Assembly: GCF_036850765.1 (NCBI RefSeq)
Contig: NC_089494.1
Span: 228,674,779 to 228,738,778, forward strand
Length of the DNA stretch: 64,000 nucleotides
Origin: Saccopteryx bilineata
Taxonomy: Eukaryota; Chordata; Mammalia; Chiroptera; Emballonuridae
Reading direction: 5' to 3'
Below the pieces are notes generated by a model. That model was not told where the DNA came from, searched no databases, and saw nothing but the letters and a program-made list of their open reading frames with translations. The translations under genes were made by a program, and so were the position numbers. Shown in pieces: positions 34,971-47,847 of this stretch (positions are counted from its first letter, which is position 1; each line of letters starts with the position of its first letter).

Positions 34971-35860
34971 TGCAAGTTGTAATCATTTAGTCCCTGATTT
35001 TAATATAAATACAAATAGTTGAGTTTTATTTTATATTATAGGTGAAATTAAATCACATTATTGAAAATAGTTATTAAAAAATAGGAGTTTATCTCTTCAC
35101 CAAAAAAATCTCAGAATTTGTACTAGAAATGTGCACAGTGCTTTGTAAGTTAGGCACTTGCTCCAATTATGCAATACTATTTTCACATGCGTGGAATTTT
35201 GAAGTTCTCTGTTAAATATTATTCAAGAAATTGGTGGAAGAACTAAAAGCAAAACTTTTTTCAAAGTGTTAAGGTGAATTACCTTCCTACTAACCCTAAG
35301 ATATCTTGAACCCCAAATGACATTACCCAGTTTCATCCTTTCTTCATTCACCAGATTTAATAGAAAATGACTTCTCATTGTTATTAAAAAAAAACAAACA
35401 AACCTATTCAGACTGATATTTACCAATATAGAGAATATTGAAAAGATTATGCTGTACAATGTGAAGTCATTCCTTTAAAGGCATGTCAGCATTCGTTTGG
35501 ATATACAGATGCTGGCATATTTTTATTTTTAATCATTTACTTTACAAATATGTTATTTTTATTTTAAATTTCTAGTGTCTGAAGTACTTGTATTTTTATT
35601 TTTCAAACTAGTGGACTCTGTCTGAGCAATATGTAAGAAAACATGAAAAGTTTTATAATTTGACTAGCTGTTTTATAAACGAAGTCTTTCAAAACAACAA
35701 CTCTAATGCCAAATTTCTTATGGCATTCTCTCCAGGATGAGAAACAAACAAATAAGAAGCAATCTAGGCATCTAGGCAGAGAACATCATGGACTTGTTTG
35801 CATGCTTTGGACTGACGTGGTGCATGGATTACACCTTTGTACAAGACTGATGTATTTTCA
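34971..35860 (+). other. Intron adjoining the SCFD2 exon
   Basis: AT-rich, repeat-poor sequence leading into the acceptor. No recognised element. Confidence 0.45.
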
Positions 35861-35881
35861 CATTACCACTTTTTATTTCAG

Positions 35882-36131
35882 AGCATTGGGGAGTCGACGA
35901 TGTCTGTTGTGTTAAATCAGCTGCTGCCCATGATTAAGCCTTCGAATGAGAGGACCAATGATGACTACAGCCCCGAAGAGCTGTTGATCCTCCTAATATA
36001 CATTTACTCTGTCCCTGGAGAGTTCACAGAGGACAAAGACCTGGCTGAAACTGAAGAAAAAGTGAAGAGAGCATTGGCTCAGGTCTTTTGTGAGGAGTCT
36101 GTGTTGTCACCTTTGCTGCAAAAAATCACAG
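35882..36131 (+). CDS. SCFD2: Internal coding exon of SCFD2 (Sec1 family domain-containing 2)
   Basis: The 250-bp exon encodes 83 codons plus one base. It opens with Ser-Ile-Gly-Glu-Ser and contains LNQLLPMIKP, DYSPEELLILLIYIYSV, ALAQVFCEES and LSPLLQKIT, which I recognise as the C-terminal half of the Sec1/Munc18-like region of SCFD2. The acceptor AG is at 35880-35881 after a T-rich tract, and the donor GTGAGT starts at 36132. The exon begins in phase 0 and ends after the first base of a codon (G), which fits the Asp that follows KIT in the human protein as I remember it. There is no stop or frameshift, so it looks functional. SM-family proteins bind syntaxin-type SNAREs and support vesicle fusion; SCFD2's own role is poorly defined. 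The ATG at 35837 and the stop at 36218 lie in flanking intron and are not real ends. Exon number is not assigned. Confidence 0.93.
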
Positions 36132-36137
36132 GTGAGT

Positions 36138-38430
36138 GGTTACCAAAGGTACAGGACATGAACATCACTGATACAGAAAACAGGTTTCAAAATAAAAGCT
36201 GTGTCAGAAAGAGGACGTAGCCACCTTATTGGAATGGTTTGAAATTTCTTAAGGCCTGATGAATGCTAGCAAGCCGTTAGGATCGCAGGGTTCCACTGCA
36301 AGTATTCTTTTCTCCAGCCGTGGGAGTGAAATGGCCTTTCAGTTGCTTGTCGGAATTCATATTCCTTAGAGCCAAAGCCTTGTTAAAGTAGCAAAATACT
36401 TAGAAGGCATAATATCTTAAAGTAAAAATAAAATGTAGTGCACCCTATTCCCAGGCTTTCTGTTGACATATTCTCTTTGACATTGTCATTTCAAACTTAA
36501 AAAAAGGTCTTTCTAAAATATTACACAATGTTATAGTATTAAAAAGTTGCTCTTTTTTAGAGTAGTTTTCTATTTTGACTCATATTTCATTTTGAAGCTG
36601 CATTAATTGGTGGTCTCCAAAATAATACCCAAACATCCCAGTAAAGTAGGATGTTAATTTGGGAGAAATATACAATTAAATATTATAAAATCTAACTTTT
36701 CACTTCTAGTAAGAACTGCGATATAACTCATAGAACATTCATTTGTTTTACTCTGTATCAAATTCCGTATTTTTATTTATATTTTCTGTAAAGCTTATTT
36801 CCATTGGTATGAACTGAGCCTGGGTCTGTTTGAGAGTGTGATGTTATTAAAACTTACACATGAAACTTAAATAGTTTAAAAACATACCAAGTTTCAATTC
36901 ACTAGTGAATGTGTGTGTGTAGACCTCTCCATTCAGTAATGCTCAATTGAGCCAGAATATATATCTTCCAACTCTCCCTCCTGTCCCCTGTCGTGCCTTG
37001 CTGGGGGGAGTACCCAGCTTGCTCAGAAGCAGGCTGTGTAGCTGTCAACCCAAGCAGCCCATGCGCGTGTGTGTTTTCCTTTGTGCCCATACTGACCTTT
37101 CCTATGTTTGGTTATGGAAAATGAAACCCTCATGAGATGGAAACCAAATGAAGTTTCCACAGAAATGAGACGTGTTCTTCCTTAGTATAGAACCTGTTTG
37201 CCAACTTAAATGTACTTAAGGAAAACTTGTGGAATTTGTTCCCATTTCACTTAGGTACAGCACTATATGTGATTACATGCATTTGACTCTAAATGAATAC
37301 TGAAGCTTTTATATGGTTTATACTGTGCTAAGAACAGTGATGTGATTCAAAATAAAATTTAATGGTAGGAGAATTTAATTGGAAGTTATTCTTGAAATGC
37401 ATAATTTCAGAAACAGACAACAAAGATGGTGTGTTTTAGCTGAGGCTATTTGGATAGGTTTTCTGTAACGTTAGTATGTTTTCATATTATATTGGGAATT
37501 GAGGTTACACTCTAACACTCATTTAATATTTGCTCAAGGTGTTTATTGACCTAGCATTTCATTCTTTATTAGTTTCTCTATTTATGATTGCTCAGGATAT
37601 TGCATTTTCTTGCTTTTAACTGTGATTTCACATTTTAAAACACTTCTGTACATTTATGTTTATATTAGGAGAATTTGTAAGTTTAGCAGTTGAAGGTTAA
37701 AAAAATAAGAATTCATGGAAATTTTAGTATAGTTAAAATTTTTAGCAACATCTTATTTTGTAACACTGAGTACACATTTCTCCCCAGATGAACTTTGCAC
37801 ATATAGTTTAAACAGAAGGGATAGGATATGCTACTTAAATTTGACTTAAGTGAATTTACCAGCCGTGGAACACACATGTGTTGATCAACCTCTCTGTGTA
37901 CACCAAAAGGACTTTATTTCTGAAGATAGACTTACTTGGCTGGTTAGACATACACCCTTATTAAGTATGGTGTAAAGTTAAATCTCCTGAGAACTAGGGC
38001 TTATGTTTCTGTTAGCTAGCTGCTGAGAACAATGTTTAATCTACATTCCATGATAAAAGGTAATAGGAGAGTGCTGAGGCTGTCATAATCTTGTAGAATA
38101 GGATGAGATACCACAGTATGTACTGAAGAAGCCAATTGCTTTCACATGTGTTTATCATGGAACCTACCATGTGACCAGGTTAGCCTGGCTTTTTACCATG
38201 AACTTATCCATTTCATTGTGCTTATGTTATTCCATTTTACAGTTTTGGCTTACTTGTTACTGGGTGGCAGAATTTATTTTATGTCTTGTGCATATTTTGT
38301 GGCTGATGAAATTTGGGTAAAAAGTATTATTGAAAATAAGCAATTAATCAATATAAGAATTCTACTTTTTATAAAATGCTATAATTTTACTAATATTAAC
38401 TGTCAATAGGGTCGAGAAAGCAAAACTTTT
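36138..38430 (+). other. Intron after the SCFD2 exon, repeat-poor
   Basis: About 2.3 kb of AT-rich sequence with no confident repeat. The longest stretch around the exon free of young insertions. Confidence 0.45.
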
Positions 38431-38434
38431 TGTG

Positions 38435-38560
38435 CACTAAAATCTTGAGTATGTTGTCACCCAACTGCTAAGTGATAGAGCCAGGATTTGGCATGGATCT
38501 AGAGCTCATGTCTTTAAACACAAAATTCTAAGCCTGCCACAAGCTCACTTCCATAACCAC
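38435..38560 (+). repeat. MIR fragment, cut by the next SINE
   Basis: 'gttgtcacccaactgctaagtgatagagccaggatttgg' is MIR 3' half; its end seems interrupted by the SINE at 38566. Confidence 0.55.
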
Positions 38561-38565
38561 TGCAT

Positions 38566-38903
38566 TTTTTTTTTTCAGAGACAGAGAGAGAGAGTCAGAG
38601 AGAGGGATAGACAGGGACAGACAGACAGGAACAGAGACATGAGAAGCATCAATTTTTAGTTTTTTGTTGCGCGTTGCGACACCTTAGTTGTTCATTGATT
38701 GCTTTCTCATATATGCCTTGACCACGGGCCTTCAGCAGACCAAGTAGCCCCTTGCTAGAGCCAGTGATCTTGGGTCCAAGCTGGTGAGCTTTTTGCTTAA
38801 ACCAGATTAGCCTGTGCTCAAGCTGGCGACCTCGGAGTCTCGAACCTGGGTCCTCCGCATACCAGTCTGACACTCTATCCACTGTGCCACTGCCTGGTCA
38901 GGC
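38566..38903 (-). mobile_element. SINE-A, near full length, antisense
   Basis: On the minus strand: GCCTGACCAGGCAGTGGCACAG, B box (gaacctgggtcctccgc side, near 38840), 'gttgcgacacc' block and CT-rich tail. Flanks aaccactgcattt and accaccacattt suggest a target duplication. Confidence 0.92.
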
Positions 38904-38915
38904 ACCACCACATTT

Positions 38916-39690
38916 ATTATATTCCTTAACTTACACTTGCTTACACTTACTGTGTTAAGCCATGCATACTCAACCATTCCAACATGTTCCTGTTTTTTGA
39001 ATCGTGAATTAATATTTGGTTAATATTTTAGATATTACTTATGACTTTTAATTTGTTTATAATAGCTACTTATAGATGCGTCCTTGTACCTTCCTGTTTT
39101 TGTGCATGTTCCTCTTTGTTTCTGCATTGCTATAAAGAAATTAAAATGCCATTTCTAGTCATTGAAGTCTGTTGGTTGGCTAGCTCTTTTAAAATCTTTT
39201 ATTTCAATAATATCTCGACAATAATTGCCTTATGTGTAAAATCATGTTTTCTTTTGTATGTTAAACATGTAATTTAATTTTGACCATTTCTTTTATTTCT
39301 CCCTACTCTTCCCTGTTATGGAAAGGTCAATGAGAAATTGTAATTGGCAAAACAAAACAAAACTTCAGCATGGTCAGTGGCAGCATGCTATTTTCTTTTT
39401 AATAGATAGTTTTGGGGAGAGTGGTAGGCAAAAATTCTTTTCTACACACACAAAATAACAAGGATTGGCTCTCTGGGTGTCAGTGGTGTGAGCTGAAGGA
39501 AGAAAATGGGTATGGTCTAACTATGCTCTTTAATGTTGTTCTTTCTCAGTCTTGTTAAGTTCAAAGAGAATATCAGTTTCCATATACGTTAGTGTTCACA
39601 TGGCAGTCACAAGAGAAACCAAAGGAAGACCATTTGAACTGTCTTCAGAAAATGAAATCAAAATGCTAATTTTAAAGATCTGTACAGACT
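38916..39690. other. Intron with no recognised element
   Basis: AT-rich; nothing recognised. Confidence 0.4.
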
Positions 39691-39699
39691 TGGAATGTC

Positions 39700-39845
39700 A
39701 TCCTACAGGAAAAGCATAGGGCTCAGAGGCAGAAATACTTGATGCAGACGTCTTGGCTCTGCCATTTCCTAACAGATATGAGCAAGTTACCCATCTTTAA
39801 TAAACACAAGTGCCCTATTGACCACTCATGATTTTGCCAAGAATA
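39700..39845 (+). repeat. MIR fragment
   Basis: 'cttggctctgccatttcctaacagatatgagcaagttacccatctttaa' follows the MIR 5' half. Confidence 0.5.
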
Positions 39846-40515
39846 AAGCAATGTTATATGTGTGAGCTAATTTTTGGTCCGTGCAGTATTGTAAATAGGC
39901 CGTTTCTCCCCATCGATGCTATTGTTTTGATAGCATCTAGCTGTCATATAGAGTAGTACTTCCCAAACTTATTCACATTGTGATGATGCACATAGATAGT
40001 GAGAATGTTTACATTGTACACTGAGATAAGTGGACAGGACTCTTATGGTCAGAGGCAACTGGCCACTGTAGGCATTGACTCAGTTGACCTGTGAACTGAA
40101 ATGAAGCAGCAGGTTGGCACGCGTGGACCCTGTTAGGAGCAAATCACTGTGTTTTTTGTTTAGTCAAAAGGGTCTGGAAGGAAAATAAAGGAAAACAAAA
40201 CTTGCATATGAATTTTAACACCCAAAACTGTTTTAGAAAAAAAATTTTTTGGTAAACAACGTTTATGCTACTCATTGATTTATTTCCCTGAATTTTTATA
40301 CAATCTTTAAAGAAAAGGTCAACAGGGGTTATATCTATTTAATTAGGTTTAGTGTAAAGCTAGGGAATTAATAATTCAAAGTATCTAAAGATTATGTGGT
40401 TCAAGGTAGAGGTATAAAAATGCCATAGAAACTGTAATTTATACTTGTTGGACTCTTATTTTGCTTCCTGTTGATAACTTGGGGTTATCAATTACTATAT
40501 TTTTGCATTAGGATT
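39846..40515. other. Intron with no recognised element
   Basis: AT-rich; a possible old DNA transposon edge at about 39955 ('cttcccaaactt') is too weak to call. Confidence 0.35.
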
Positions 40516-40519
40516 GCAC

Positions 40520-40790
40520 CTGGATATCTGTAGTAAAAAATTACCAAATTAGCTTAACCAACAGGGATTTCTTTTTCTCAACAGGAAGTTCAGAGACAGG
40601 TAGCAAAACTCTTTCTGGCTTCTCCCTCCCTCCCGCCCTGCCTGCCTCCCTTCTTTCTTTCCTTCCCTCCTGAAGTTGTGGTTTTGTCATCATGGTCCTA
40701 TGGTGGGCACTTCTTCCTGACATACTGTATTCATGCTTCAGTCAAGAGGTGAGGAAGGATGTAAGTAAGAGGCATGTAGCAGTGAGTCTG
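40520..40790. repeat. Old mammalian repeat plus pyrimidine-rich tract
   Basis: 'gtagtaaaaaattaccaaattagcttaa' and 'aacaggaagttcagagacagg' resemble a diverged relative of the element at 29155. A CCTT/CCCT-rich tract lies at 40620-40672. Confidence 0.4.
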
Positions 40791-41189
40791 CTCTTTTTAT
40801 GTTAGGAAAATAATAGTCTTTCTGTAAGTCCTAACCAGAACCCTTGTATCATTGTCTAGAACTAGGTGTCATGACCATCTCTGGCTACAGGAGAATCTAA
40901 TGGATATTTTTAAATGGGCATGTATTTGTCATGAATAAATCAGAATTCTGTTAGAAGGAAGTAGGTAAGAATGGACATTAGGTAAGACACTTTTATTTGC
41001 TGCAGGTATCTTTATAGGCTTCCCTGACAGAGGAAATTCTAAGACAAGATAATATACTGTGAAGTGGAGTGATGCCCAGGTTGCTTTAATTTTACAGTTA
41101 TCATATTGAAATGTCCTTTAAAAATATGTACTGAAATGACATGCTATTGCATGCTAGTGTCATGAGACATATCAGAATTACTTTCAACT

Positions 41190-41420
41190 TATCAATGTTT
41201 ATTGAACATGTCTGTATACCTAGCATTATTCTAAGCCTGGAACCCTGAGGGGATTGGGTGCTGAGTGTAAAGCATCTGAGCACAGGATTTGCAGTAGGTG
41301 GATCTGGGTTCTGGTTCTGACTGTAGGGCTCAATAGTTGTATAAAAATGTCATTTTACTTTACTGATTTTTGGTTTCCTCATAAATAAAATGGAGATAGA
41401 AATAGCACGAAACTCATCAT
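41190..41420 (+). repeat. MIR/L2-type fragments
   Basis: 'tttattgaacatgtctgtatacctagcattattctaagcc' (L2/MIR start) and 'ggatctgggttctggttctgactg...ggtttcctcataaataaaatggagatag' (MIR). Confidence 0.5.
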
Positions 41421-41805
41421 ATAAAATATTCAAAGTGCCTGATACAGATCCTGATGCGTCATGTGTCCTCAGTGTATGTTATCTGTGCCATCATTACTTT
41501 TATCATTATTGTTATTTCTTTGTTGTCATCACCATTACAATCATCAGGCAATATCTCTTCTCAAAGAGCTTGCAGTCATTTTAGAAATAAGACAAACACA
41601 AAGAATACTACAAAACAGCATAATATTATACAAAATATAATTAAGCATTCAAAGTATGAATTTAATATGATAACCTGGTATTAAATGACATCTATGAACA
41701 AAGAATTTCAAGTTACTGAATTGTATCTGACCATATAGAATCCCATATAAATAAGGATTGGGGAAATATCAGGTAATAATACCATTAAAATAACTGACAA
41801 TCCTA

Positions 41806-41992
41806 CGCTCTGGATGGGTTGCCCAGTGGATAGAGTGTCATCCTGAAGTGCCAAGGTCATGGGTTTGATCCCCAGTCAGGACACATACAAGAAGCAACCA
41901 ATGAATGTACAACTAAAATGGGGCAACTAAGTGAAATAAGTTGGTGCTTCTATCTCTCTCTCTCTGTCAAATCAATGTAAACATTTTTTTAA
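41806..41992 (+). mobile_element. Short tRNA-type SINE (Ves-like)
   Basis: 'ctctggatgggttgcccagtggatagagtg' A-box side, 'gggtttgatccccag' B box, 'caggacacatac' and 'aagcaaccaatgaatg', then CT-rich tail and A/T. Flanks gacaatccta and ctaacaatccta support a target duplication. Confidence 0.85.
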
Positions 41993-42369
41993 AGTCTAAC
42001 AATCCTAGATAACGCTATAATGTTCAAAGTACTTTTATATACAGTCTCTCTTTTGATATGAAAAGAATATATATTTGAGCCCATAAACTCACATATCTAG
42101 ATATACCCCAAATCTGAGCTCAAATGAGATATATCTATATTGCTGAGTTCTCTTTGAGATAATTTATTCACAAATATAACCACTAGTATTTTAAACATGG
42201 TTTGGGAGAGAATATAAAAGTGTATCTAAATTTGGAAATAGCAGTTTTCACTGTGTTCCCATGTTTCCCATATCAGTCCCCTCCCTAATAAACCTGTTGT
42301 TTTTAGGTACAACCCAGGTACATTCTTGGGAGGTCCTGTAGTCACCTGGCTTTATGAAAGGTGTAAGGA

Positions 42370-42560
42370 CTCACAGGCATGTCATCATGTTTTATTGAAT
42401 AGACTCAATAATTATTCAATCTATTCCCTTTGCGCATGAGAAAAATCAAGGCCCCAAGAGGTTGACCTGCTTGCCTCAGATTACTAACCAATATCCTGTT
42501 CAATACAAGGATGAGACTTGAGACTGTGTCTCCTGATTCCCAGTTTAGGATTTCTTTTTC
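42370..42560 (-). repeat. MIR fragment
   Basis: 'ctattccctttgcgcatgagaaaaatcaaggccccaagagg' and following text fit MIR. Orientation provisional. Confidence 0.45.
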
Positions 42561-42854
42561 ACTATACCAGTGATTCCTGAGCTTTGGTTCATGGGTCTCT
42601 AGGAAAATATAGGACTTAGAGCAAAACATTCATTGTTCCATATGTGCTTAATACCTCCTCCATAAACTAAATATTACTCGTCACATATAAATATACAATA
42701 CTTGTGATGTTATTGATTTATAATATATAAATTTATTTAAAGATATTGAAGTTATAGAATTTTTTCTTTGTACCTTTCAATTGGAAAATACCGAAAGCAT
42801 AATTATATCCATGGTATCCCCATACTTTAAAAATGTTGAAACCATGGGTTACAA

Positions 42855-43040
42855 CAGGAGTATCAAACTCAAGTGCTTATAAGGGCCAGTAAATAATTTA
42901 AATAAGTGAAATAGGTTAGGTTTTAGAACAACAACAGTGAAAATACAATGATAATTAGCAAAGGATATTCAGCCTTAATGAAGGAGCAATAGGGAGTGGT
43001 GGGGACTGTGTCAAACTGGTGATCCTCCAGTTGTTGCCAG
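42855..43040. repeat. Possible old DNA transposon fragment
   Basis: 'caggagtatcaaactcaagtgc' with 'agggccagtaaataatttaaataag' resembles the edge of a CAGGGGTGTCAAACT-type transposon. No matching right end found. Confidence 0.3.
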
Positions 43041-43867
43041 GAAAGCATAAACCTGATATTGCCAATCTCTCAAAAAATCAGGAATCTAAAAATTTTTAAA
43101 TTCAAAATTAACCTAGTTTAATAAATCAGCTCATTTTCTAAAACACTGTATGAATCAAAAGAGGTGTTACTAAAGGGCAGAACTCAGCCTGTGGGTGTCC
43201 AGGTCTTAATTTTTTCACTAGATTCTGACTCAGATATTGATTACAAAGGAAAGCTTTTGAATCTCTAACTCTAGGACTTCCTAGAAATCTGAAAGAACTC
43301 CAGGAAGATGAAATGGTACATGACAGTTCATCAGAAAGCAAAGGGAGGGACCCAGTGACCTCTTTTTTAGACCTCTTTAACTAAAGGAAAAAACTCACAT
43401 TTGTTTAAATGTTAATCTGGCATAATTTATCAGTGAGGTCGCATAGATTTTCTTTCCAAATAAAGTCTATAAAGATACCATCTAAGTGGAAGTAGACTTC
43501 TCACAAAACTCTACTTATTGGACAAAAAATTCTAGGAGGCAGTCTGAGTTTTAATAAAAAGAAGATATCTCAGGAAAAGAGTCAGCCAAAAAGTCTGACT
43601 CATCCCATGAGAAGAACTTCCCACCACAAGGAACAGACACTGGGACTTAGGCATTGGCAAGAATTGTACTAATTGAGTTCTAAGACATTTTTAGACTTTA
43701 AATTATTAGAATGTGAAGAGTAAGTTTTATGGAAAGGATGGTACATAAAAGCTCCTCAACTTCTGTGGATGGTGTTTTTCTAGCTAGATCTATGGCTATG
43801 CCTCCTTTGCTATTTAATTCCCAAAACATTGACTTAAAATAATGGTAAGATTCTTGTTAGTCTAACT

Positions 43868-44219
43868 CAGAGGTAGTCAACCTTTTTATACCTACCGCCC
43901 ACTTTTGTATCTCTGTTAGTAGTAAAATTTTCTAACCGCCCACCGGTTCTACAGTAATGGTGATTTATAAAGTAGGGAAGTAACTTTACTTTATAAAATT
44001 TATAAAGCAGAGTTACAGCAAGTTAAAGCATATAATAATAATTACTTACCAAGTACTTTATGTCGTATTTTTGCTAAATTTGGCAGAATAAATCTTTATA
44101 ACACAAGTTACTATAGTTAAATCTATCTTTTTATTTATACTTTGCTTGCTCCGCTACCGCTCACCATGAAAGCTGGAATGCCCACTAGTGGATGGTAGGG
44201 ACCAGGTTGACTACCACTG
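43868..44219. mobile_element. Non-autonomous hAT transposon, 352 bp, perfect target duplication
   Basis: Terminal inverted repeats CAGAGGTAGTCAACC and GGTTGACTACCACTG match at 14 of 15. The 8-bp target duplication gtctaact is perfect (43860-43867 and 44220-44227). The interior is AT-rich with 'ctaccgcccac' near the left and 'gctaccgctcac' near the right end. No transposase frame. Confidence 0.95.
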
Positions 44220-44227
44220 GTCTAACT

Positions 44228-46730
44228 GGAATAATCAGAACTTCATGCTGATTTGGATAAACATCTATAAATTACCTTCCAAACAGCGTGATTTTTTAGA
44301 TCATATTCAAATTTTTTTATATAGTTTTGATTTTGAGCAGTTTTATTTCCCAAGTTTTTCCTTTTCTTTTCCTTCTCACTTTTCCGTTGCCCTGTGTAAC
44401 ATCAACTATGTATAACAAACGAAGGTCCAGTTTGGAAAATACCATTCTTAAGGACACCCAGAAGGTAAACATAGTCTAGTGAGCTCTCAACTGGGGTTCG
44501 CTTGCATTCTGTAATGGCTACCTAACAGAGAGTCTCTTTATCAATTTCAAATGAGGAAGGAGTTGAAAATTTGCTTTTTAATAGGTTGTGCAAGGCAGCT
44601 CATGGTGTTTTAAGGTCTTCTTTACAATAGAAAACATGCATGTGCCCCTTTTCATAGTAAAACAAAGCCACATTCTACAACGAAGAGTAAAAATCTATTG
44701 CAGTGATTTGTTTATGACACCTTTCTTCTCTTGAATTGGGTAATGATAGACCATATACAATTATTATCACTACTGTGGCTGCCACATTATTATAAAAACT
44801 AGCATCTCCATTAGCACAAGGCACAGACATTTTGTTTATTATGTCAGTGAGATATGCTTTTCAAACAAAGCATTTTTCATAATTGGCCAAGGATTATTCC
44901 TAGTCCTGTAGAAAGTTTGTTTTTTTAGTAAAATGTGGAGTACTTCCGAACAAATTTGTAAAAGATGAGCTAATGCTCATTTCTCCTGGATGCTTCCTTT
45001 GCGCCATCACCTCTGCATTCTTCCCTCTCGCACAGCTTGCCCTCAGCAATTCATCAGATTCAGAATATGCATTTTTGCAGCTCTTTGCTCCTAAGGGCAC
45101 TGTTCAGATTGAAAAACAGTTTTCAAGATTTCACAAATCTTTCCCTTGAGAAGTTGTTCCTTAGACCTTGAGCATTCCTATTGGCTTGGCAATGACAAGG
45201 ATGGTGGTGTGGTAACTGGAAGAGTGATCCTAAAGACTCATCACCAGTCTTCATGTTACCCACACTTGCACAAAAACTTGAGCTAATTATAGTAAGTGAC
45301 AGTGTACAAAATGGTGACTGTTGAATCCGCCCCCTCAGCTGAAGGAGAACCTCAGGATGTAGGGAAAATACATTTCAGAAGGTACTCGACCTCATCTCTT
45401 GGTCCTAATATGGATTCTCGGTTATTGCAATACTCCAATATTAGACTTTTCATTAGGAATAAATACACCTTCATTTCACATTTCAGGTGTCCTGTTTCAG
45501 GGCTGCCCAAATGAAATAAACCAAACCAAAACAAAAGACAGATTGTTGTTTTCCATTATGGCTTGCAACACTGTTTGCTATAATAGGGTCTATTTTTCCT
45601 CTAGATTTCTAAGATTTCTGCTGGAAACTCTGATGAAGAACATATGTCTGCCCTAAATCTCTCCCATGAGAAATGTTGGAGCCGTTACATTTAGTTTTAC
45701 TGTCCAACATATTAAAACAGTTAACCACAGCGCATATTATAAAACAGCTATATCAAGTGAAGTTTAAAATATTTAGTTCATATTTAAAATATATCACAAG
45801 CTGTGAAGAAAGGTATTTAGAGCCGCCTATTATGGTGGCTAACTAGTTAAGCAATTTTGCTAACATATTAAGGGATTACTACATATTACTTTCTCAAACA
45901 CTTAATTTTTCCATGCTACATAAGAATGGTCATTCTTCACTTAAACACTGGAACAGATCTTTTGCACTGATATTTATGTGTACATAAATACATGAGACGT
46001 ACTGTCTATATCACTATATTTTGCATCTGCACAAGATTGCAATAATCATAATTGTGTATATGAATGAGAGATTAATTATTGTTGATTCTTAACTACATAT
46101 TAGATATATAAATGTCTCAATCATGGATGAGAAGAAATGGAATGCATAGAATACAGGGTAGTTTTATTGAACACATAGCTATAGACAAGATAGGAGAGAT
46201 GTGGTGGTCTCATTGAAAAGTAAGGAGAGGGCCTTATTTCTACTCCTAACTATGCCCCTTGATGTGTAACCTGAAAGTAAGTTGTTTAGCTTGCTTCAGA
46301 CCTAGGATACTCATCATAAGAGTTTCTTTAGGTGAATCTAAGGTCTCTTTTTTTCTCTTCCATTCTATGGTTCTAGTTTCATATGCCTTTTATTTTTATC
46401 TCAATCAGGATATTCCCTTTCCTACTTTTAAATCAGCTCTTCCTAAATACCTCTCTGCTTTTTCAGGACACCACCAGCCTCTCAGGAGGGAAGCGAGGGA
46501 GTCATTGACTCAACTGCACCCCCTATAGCAGTCAGCCACTCCCTACAGCCCATCTCTGTTTCCTTGGAGATGCTGTTTGCATCTCTCCAAAGATGCTTCC
46601 TTATGCTCAGGCACACACTGGCCCGTGGACTTCTCTCAGCATCCCTGACTCCATACCTATCCACTCATTCATCCCTGCCTGCTGGTGGATGCCAGCCTAA
46701 CATTCTTACATTTAATTTTATATGTTACTA
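44228..46730. other. Intron with no recognised element
   Basis: About 2.5 kb of mixed intron. Short open frames only; no confident repeat. Confidence 0.4.
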
Positions 46731-46734
46731 CTCT

Positions 46735-47000
46735 AAGATTTTTCCTCTACTATTGCAGCCATACATTCTCATTGTAGAAAATTTAGAAATATAAGTAACA
46801 ATGTAGAAGCCACAAATAAATTTCACTTTATTGATTAGGAAAATAAGTATATGTTGCTTATGGTCTTTTTCTTTTATTCCTACTGAATTATTTATTTATT
46901 CTTAATAATTTAAAATCAGAGCAATTGGATTATTAAGGTTATTAAAACTTAGTCATATATTTTGCTCATATGTTTTCCATGTTGGTATCTGCCTTTCATA
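46735..47000. repeat. Old L1M-like fragment
   Basis: 'cattctcattgtagaaaatttagaaatataagtaac' is a common old-L1 3' motif. Diverged. Confidence 0.35.
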
Positions 47001-47323
47001 TGTGCTCATATGGGAAGTACAGAGACACAGCTATATTTGGGAGAGTCGGGGTAGGGGCTCCAGCAATTTGAACAGGCCTCTACATCTTCTAAGCGTTTCT
47101 TCCTCCTAAGTATTACCTCATTCTTTCCTATCACAACTGCCTCTGTGTGACCTTTCATCTTTCCCAGCCATTCCTGCCTTATGTCATTCCAGAATAGCAA
47201 CCCAAGGAAAAAAAAAAAAGCCTTTTACTTCTAGGGGTTATAGATCAATCCTAGGAAATGAAGCTGACTTTCAGTCGCTGCTACCAGGAGAATGGGTTCC
47301 CTTTGACCAAGATGAGTCATGAG

Positions 47324-47506
47324 TGTTCATTACCCAAAGTCAAGTCTCCTTTCATCACCATATTTTGGACTCCCTTTATGTAGATATACAGATGATGTAT
47401 TATAGAATTGTATACTTGAAACATATATATATATATTTTTATTGACCAATGTCACTCCAATAAACTTAATAAAATTTAAAATAAACTAATTTATTTTTTA
47501 AAAAGA
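47324..47506 (+). mobile_element. L1 3' end with inverted 5' part (twin priming)
   Basis: 47324-47383 carries L1 3' UTR in antisense ('acccaaagtcaagtctcctttcatcaccat'). From about 47384 the adjoining part of the same UTR runs in sense ('cagatgatgtattatagaattgta', 'ttgaccaatgtcactccaataaac') to an A-rich tail. Target duplication gatgagtcatgag (47311-47323) and gatgaatcatgag (47507-47519) encloses both parts, so it is one insertion. Confidence 0.9.
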
Positions 47507-47847
47507 GATGAATCATGAGCCCCTTACATGTGTTGTATGGTGGCAGACAAGCGGGAGTCAGGGGCAGGAATTTGGAGCAGTGGGCAGTGGGCTGTGCCAG
47601 TCCACTATTCCTACTTAGAGTAGAGGTTGGAGTGATTCCACAAAGGAAGGGATACTAACATACAGAAGTGAGGTATGTTTACCACGAGGACCTTTCACTA
47701 ATCAACCAGTTTTATATCTTTACATTAAAAAATGCATCATATCTTTCTTGAGTCTAATATTTTACCTGTAAATGGATGAAGATGTCATTGGTACATGAAT
47801 CATTGCTACAAGAGTAGGTATTTGTTTTCTTAAGAGTAATTGTCTGA

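Larger units (their letters stand above)
1..35881 (+). other. SCFD2: SCFD2 intron, 3' part (upstream of the exon)
   Basis: This is inferred from the exon that follows; the intron starts outside the window. It ends with the tract cattaccactttttatttcag, a normal pyrimidine-rich acceptor. I looked for the preceding SCFD2 exon (protein ...FERLLLQ followed by a donor) and did not see it. Everything listed inside this interval is transposon-derived, simple repeat or unremarkable intron. Confidence 0.85.

Noticed and set aside
35837..36220. Treating the 127-codon frame as a complete small gene
   Set aside because: The ends lie in intron; the SCFD2-like part is bounded exactly by AG and GTGAGT.
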